This document shows positions 13,166 through 15,279 of a DNA stretch of 15,279 bases, piece after piece (positions within the stretch are counted from its first letter, which is position 1; each line of letters starts with the position of its first letter). Below the pieces are notes generated by a model. It was given only the letters and a program-made list of their open reading frames with translations, did not search any database and was not told where the DNA came from. The DNA is from Firmicutes bacterium UBA5499 (GTDB lineage: Bacteria > Bacillota > DTU084): NCBI GenBank assembly GCA_002426275.1, contig DIPB01000087.1, positions 780 to 16,058 of the forward strand. Direction: 5' to 3'. Both the position numbers and the translations under genes were made by a program.

Positions 13166-14638
13166 ATGCGATATTTCCTTGGGATCGACTTCGGCGGGGG
13201 CGCGTCTAAGGCTACGCTTTTGGGCGAGGACGGACGTGTGGCCGCAGAGCATACGGTCGAGTATCCAACGCAATACCCAGAGCCGGGATTTGCCCAGCAG
13301 GACCCGGCAGACTGGATTGCCGCGGTGCGGAAAAACATCGCCTGCGTGCTGCAGAGAAGCGGAGCTTCGCCGGAAAGGATCGCGGCGGTCTGCCTGGACG
13401 CGGCAACGCATACGGCCGTGCTTTTGGACGGGGATTTCCGCGTCCTGCGCCCGGCGATTTATTGGACTGACGCCCGCAGCGTAGAGCAGTGTTCGCTCTT
13501 GCGGCGAGAATACGGACAGCTGATTTTGCAACAGACGTTGCACCGGCCGGATACCATCTGGACCCTGCCGCAGCTGATGTGGATCCGGGACAGGCAGCCT
13601 GAAGTTTGGGCGCGGACGGAACACATTTTGTTCGCCAAGGATTACGTCCGCTATTTTCTTACCGGCGTCTATTGCACGGATTTCATCGAGGCCCAGGGCA
13701 GCATGCTGTTCGATTATAACGCTCGGGCATGGTCGCCGGAATTATGCAGCCTCATTGGTTTTCCTCCCGAAAAACTGCCGCCGCTGCGGCGGCCGGCCCA
13801 GATCATCGGAGAGGTGACTGCACAGGCCGCGGCCATAGCGGGCTTAAAGGCGGGAACGCCGGTGCTGTGCGGCACCACAGATACGGCCATGGAAGTATTT
13901 GCGGCCGGAGCGGTTGCCAAAGGACAGATGACTGTGAAGCTGGCAACCGCAGGGCGGATTTGCGTGGTGACGGACAGGGCGTATCCGGATCCAAACTTGG
14001 TTAATTATTCTCATCTGGCGGAGGGGCTGTGGTATCCGGGAACTGCCACCAAATCCTGCGCCGCGTCCTATCGCTGGTATCGTGACGCTTTCGGCGGGGA
14101 CTACAGGCAGCTTGATCTGGAGGCGGCAAAGGTGCCGCCTGGGTGCGACGGCCTGATGTTTCATCCCTATCTTAACGGGGAGCTGACGCCTTATGCGGAT
14201 CCGCTCCTGCGCGGCAGCTTTACCGGCGTGCGCTTTGGACATGGCAAGGCTCATTTCAGCCGCGCAGTGCTGGAAGGGGTGGCGCTGTCTTTGCTGGACT
14301 GCAAGCGGGCGCTTGCAGAGATCGGCATTCCTCACGCGCGCTCCGCCGCCGTCATCGGCGGCGGGGCGGGAAGCCCTCTGTGGCGGCAGATCGTAGCCGA
14401 TGCGCTGGGCCTTTCGCTGCATCTGAAGGAAAACAGCGATTCGTCGTTCGGCTCGGCTATGCTGGCAGGCGTGGCCGCGGGCGCCTTTGATAATTTAGCA
14501 GCCGCGCTGGCGCGCTGCGCTAAAACCGTTTCCGTGACTCAGCCGCAGCGGGAGAACGCCGAGCTCTATGCGGATTTATATCTACGCTATCGGCGCATTC
14601 ACGATGCCCTCGCGCCGCTGTATCATGAAATGGGGTAG
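13166..14638 (+). CDS. FGGY-family carbohydrate kinase (xylulokinase-like)
   Basis: This 490-residue ATP-dependent sugar kinase has the FGGY two-domain layout. The N-terminal domain starts MRYFLGIDFGGGASKATLL, the family phosphate-binding motif in a GGGASK form instead of the usual GTTSxK. It continues with an AQQDPADW segment and AVCLDAATHTAVLLD. Domain two has GTTDTAMEVFAAG with Asp239 as the catalytic base, and VIGGGAGSPLWRQIVADALG plus SSFGSAMLAGVAAG, the usual C-terminal adenine-binding signature of xylulokinases. The start is uncertain: GTG at 13154 (overlapping the iolB stop) and ATGs at 13160 and 13166 are in frame. I choose 13166 because it gives the family-type start and has a weak AAGTGAG site 7 bases upstream. 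It is the second kinase of the operon. Substrate is unknown: a ketose, polyol or aldonate. It ends 4 bases before the ETF gene. Confidence 0.9.
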   Translation: MRYFLGIDFGGGASKATLLGEDGRVAAEHTVEYPTQYPEPGFAQQDPADWIAAVRKNIACVLQRSGASPERIAAVCLDAATHTAVLLDGDFRVLRPAIYWTDARSVEQCSLLRREYGQLILQQTLHRPDTIWTLPQLMWIRDRQPEVWARTEHILFAKDYVRYFLTGVYCTDFIEAQGSMLFDYNARAWSPELCSLIGFPPEKLPPLRRPAQIIGEVTAQAAAIAGLKAGTPVLCGTTDTAMEVFAAGAVAKGQMTVKLATAGRICVVTDRAYPDPNLVNYSHLAEGLWYPGTATKSCAASYRWYRDAFGGDYRQLDLEAAKVPPGCDGLMFHPYLNGELTPYADPLLRGSFTGVRFGHGKAHFSRAVLEGVALSLLDCKRALAEIGIPHARSAAVIGGGAGSPLWRQIVADALGLSLHLKENSDSSFGSAMLAGVAAGAFDNLAAALARCAKTVSVTQPQRENAELYADLYLRYRRIHDALAPLYHEMG

Positions 14639-14642
14639 CAGG

Positions 14643-15279
14643 ATGCGAGTTTTAGTATGCGTCAAGCAGGTGGACGGCGAAGTGAATCCCTTTGACGCCA
14701 GCGCGCTGGAATGCGCGCTGGCTCTTCCCGGCGCGGAGGTGACGCTGGTCAGCATGGGCAGGCCCGAGGTCGCGGAATTGCTGCACCGCTTGGCCAGGCT
14801 GGGCGCCCAGCGGGCGGTGCTGCTGACAGATCCGCTCTTTGCCGGCTCCGATACCCTGGCCACTTCCTATGTTCTGTCTTTGGCGGCCCAAAAATTGCGG
14901 CCGGATTTGATTCTCTGCGGCAGGCAGAGCGTAGACAGCGAAACAGCCCAGGTGGGGCCTTGCCTTGCCGCGCTGCTGGGCTTGCCGGTGGTCACCGGAG
15001 CCATGGAATTGGACTGTGCCGCAGGAAAAGCGCGGTGCCTGACGCGTTCTGGGTCGGAGTCCGTGACGCTTCCCGCCCTGATTACGGTGGAGCGCGGATA
15101 TAAGCTGCGTTTTCCCAGTCTGCGCGCCAGAGCCTGTCAGGTGGAGGTCTGGTCTGCCGAGAAGCTGGGCGCGGATTCTGCCAGGTGCGGCCTGCGAGGC
15201 TCGCCCACCAGGGTGCTGCGCACCTATGAAAGCGCTATGGGGCGGCGCAAATGTACTTTCATCACGCCAGGAGAATTGT
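14643..15279 (+). CDS. etfB: Electron transfer flavoprotein beta subunit, partial (cut by window edge)
   Basis: The first 212 residues of an ETF beta subunit are visible before the right edge. They include MRVLVCVKQV (1-10), EVTLVSMGRPEVAELL (32-47), DPLFAGSDTLATSY (63-76), DLILCGRQSVDSETAQVGP (88-106), the FAD/AMP-binding signature, and LPALITVERGYKLRFPSLRA (143-162). The order and motifs match EtfB/FixA throughout. The normal loop of about 20 residues between KQVPD and NPYD is missing: here KQV-DGEV-NPFD is continuous. The ATG follows the kinase stop by 4 bases, with an AGCAGG site only 0-1 bases away. EtfA would be expected next, outside the window. With the FAD oxidase and Fe-S protein upstream, ETF could be the electron acceptor of that oxidation, or part of a bifurcating/confurcating complex like the known Etf-linked lactate dehydrogenases; this is inference. 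Confidence 0.88.
   Translation, partial: MRVLVCVKQVDGEVNPFDASALECALALPGAEVTLVSMGRPEVAELLHRLARLGAQRAVLLTDPLFAGSDTLATSYVLSLAAQKLRPDLILCGRQSVDSETAQVGPCLAALLGLPVVTGAMELDCAAGKARCLTRSGSESVTLPALITVERGYKLRFPSLRARACQVEVWSAEKLGADSARCGLRGSPTRVLRTYESAMGRRKCTFITPGEL

Noticed and set aside
13844..14422. 192-residue minus-strand open frame opposite the FGGY kinase
   Set aside because: The composition is that of an antisense shadow (Arg, Gln, His rich) and the plus-strand kinase is complete.
8101..15279. A sulfoglycolysis operon, based on the YihV-like kinase
   Set aside because: No sulfoquinovosidase or sulfolactaldehyde-processing enzyme is seen, and the kinase residues I recall as sulfonate contacts are not kept. 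It remains a hypothesis only.
1..15279. CRISPR arrays, insertion sequences, tRNA or rRNA genes, phage elements
   Set aside because: I saw no regularly spaced repeats, no transposase or integrase motifs, and no cloverleaf or rRNA-like sequence.

Overview
The window looks like the chromosome of an anaerobic, fermentative bacterium, most likely Bacillota (Clostridia or Negativicutes). The reasons are strong purine-rich ribosome binding sites, GTG/TTG starts, sigma-A type promoters, tight rho-independent terminators and, above all, an energy-conserving gene content: membrane pyrophosphatase, NfnAB transhydrogenase, ETF-linked FAD/Fe-S oxidation and a clostridial-type glutamate dehydrogenase. No species can be named from this sequence alone.

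Left part (1-1782): a membrane-bound ion-pumping pyrophosphatase (minus strand, cut by the left edge) is divergent from a small GcvH-like protein that has Arg where the lipoylated Lys should be. A bidirectional terminator separates it from a small GlsB/YeaQ-type membrane protein on the minus strand. A gene-free stretch of about 380 bp then holds the control region of the next unit, including a TATAAT box with palindromes around it.

Middle part (1783-6102): glutamate dehydrogenase, NfnA, NfnB and an IclR-family regulator lie head to tail and end at a clear terminator. A second, extended -10 promoter lies at the gdh stop codon and should drive nfnAB-iclR separately. The logic is redox balancing: glutamate oxidation makes NAD(P)H, and NfnAB exchanges electrons among NADH, NADPH and ferredoxin. 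Next comes an alpha/beta hydrolase gene split by a one-base frameshift in a run of seven T (6148-6857), closed by a long bidirectional terminator.

Right part (7037-15279): a divergent RpiR/SIS regulator faces a tightly packed, partly overlapping operon that runs off the right edge. Its order is FAD-linked oxidase, Fe-S electron-transfer subunit, class II fructose-bisphosphate-type aldolase, PfkB sugar kinase, IolB/KduI-type cupin isomerase, FGGY carbohydrate kinase and ETF beta subunit. Near-consensus promoters face both ways, and heptamers TATGATA/TATCATA overlap both -10 boxes, so they are good candidate RpiR operators. The gene set reads as a catabolic route for an unidentified sugar acid, polyol or deoxy-sugar: isomerase, PfkB kinase and aldolase make an isomerise-phosphorylate-cleave module, FGGY adds a second kinase, and the FAD/Fe-S pair with ETF oxidises some intermediate anaerobically. 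I consider this the most interesting system in the window. The Fe-S subunit has lost every cysteine of both CCG domains, and the ETF beta subunit lacks its usual N-terminal loop, so the electron-transfer part also departs from its textbook relatives.
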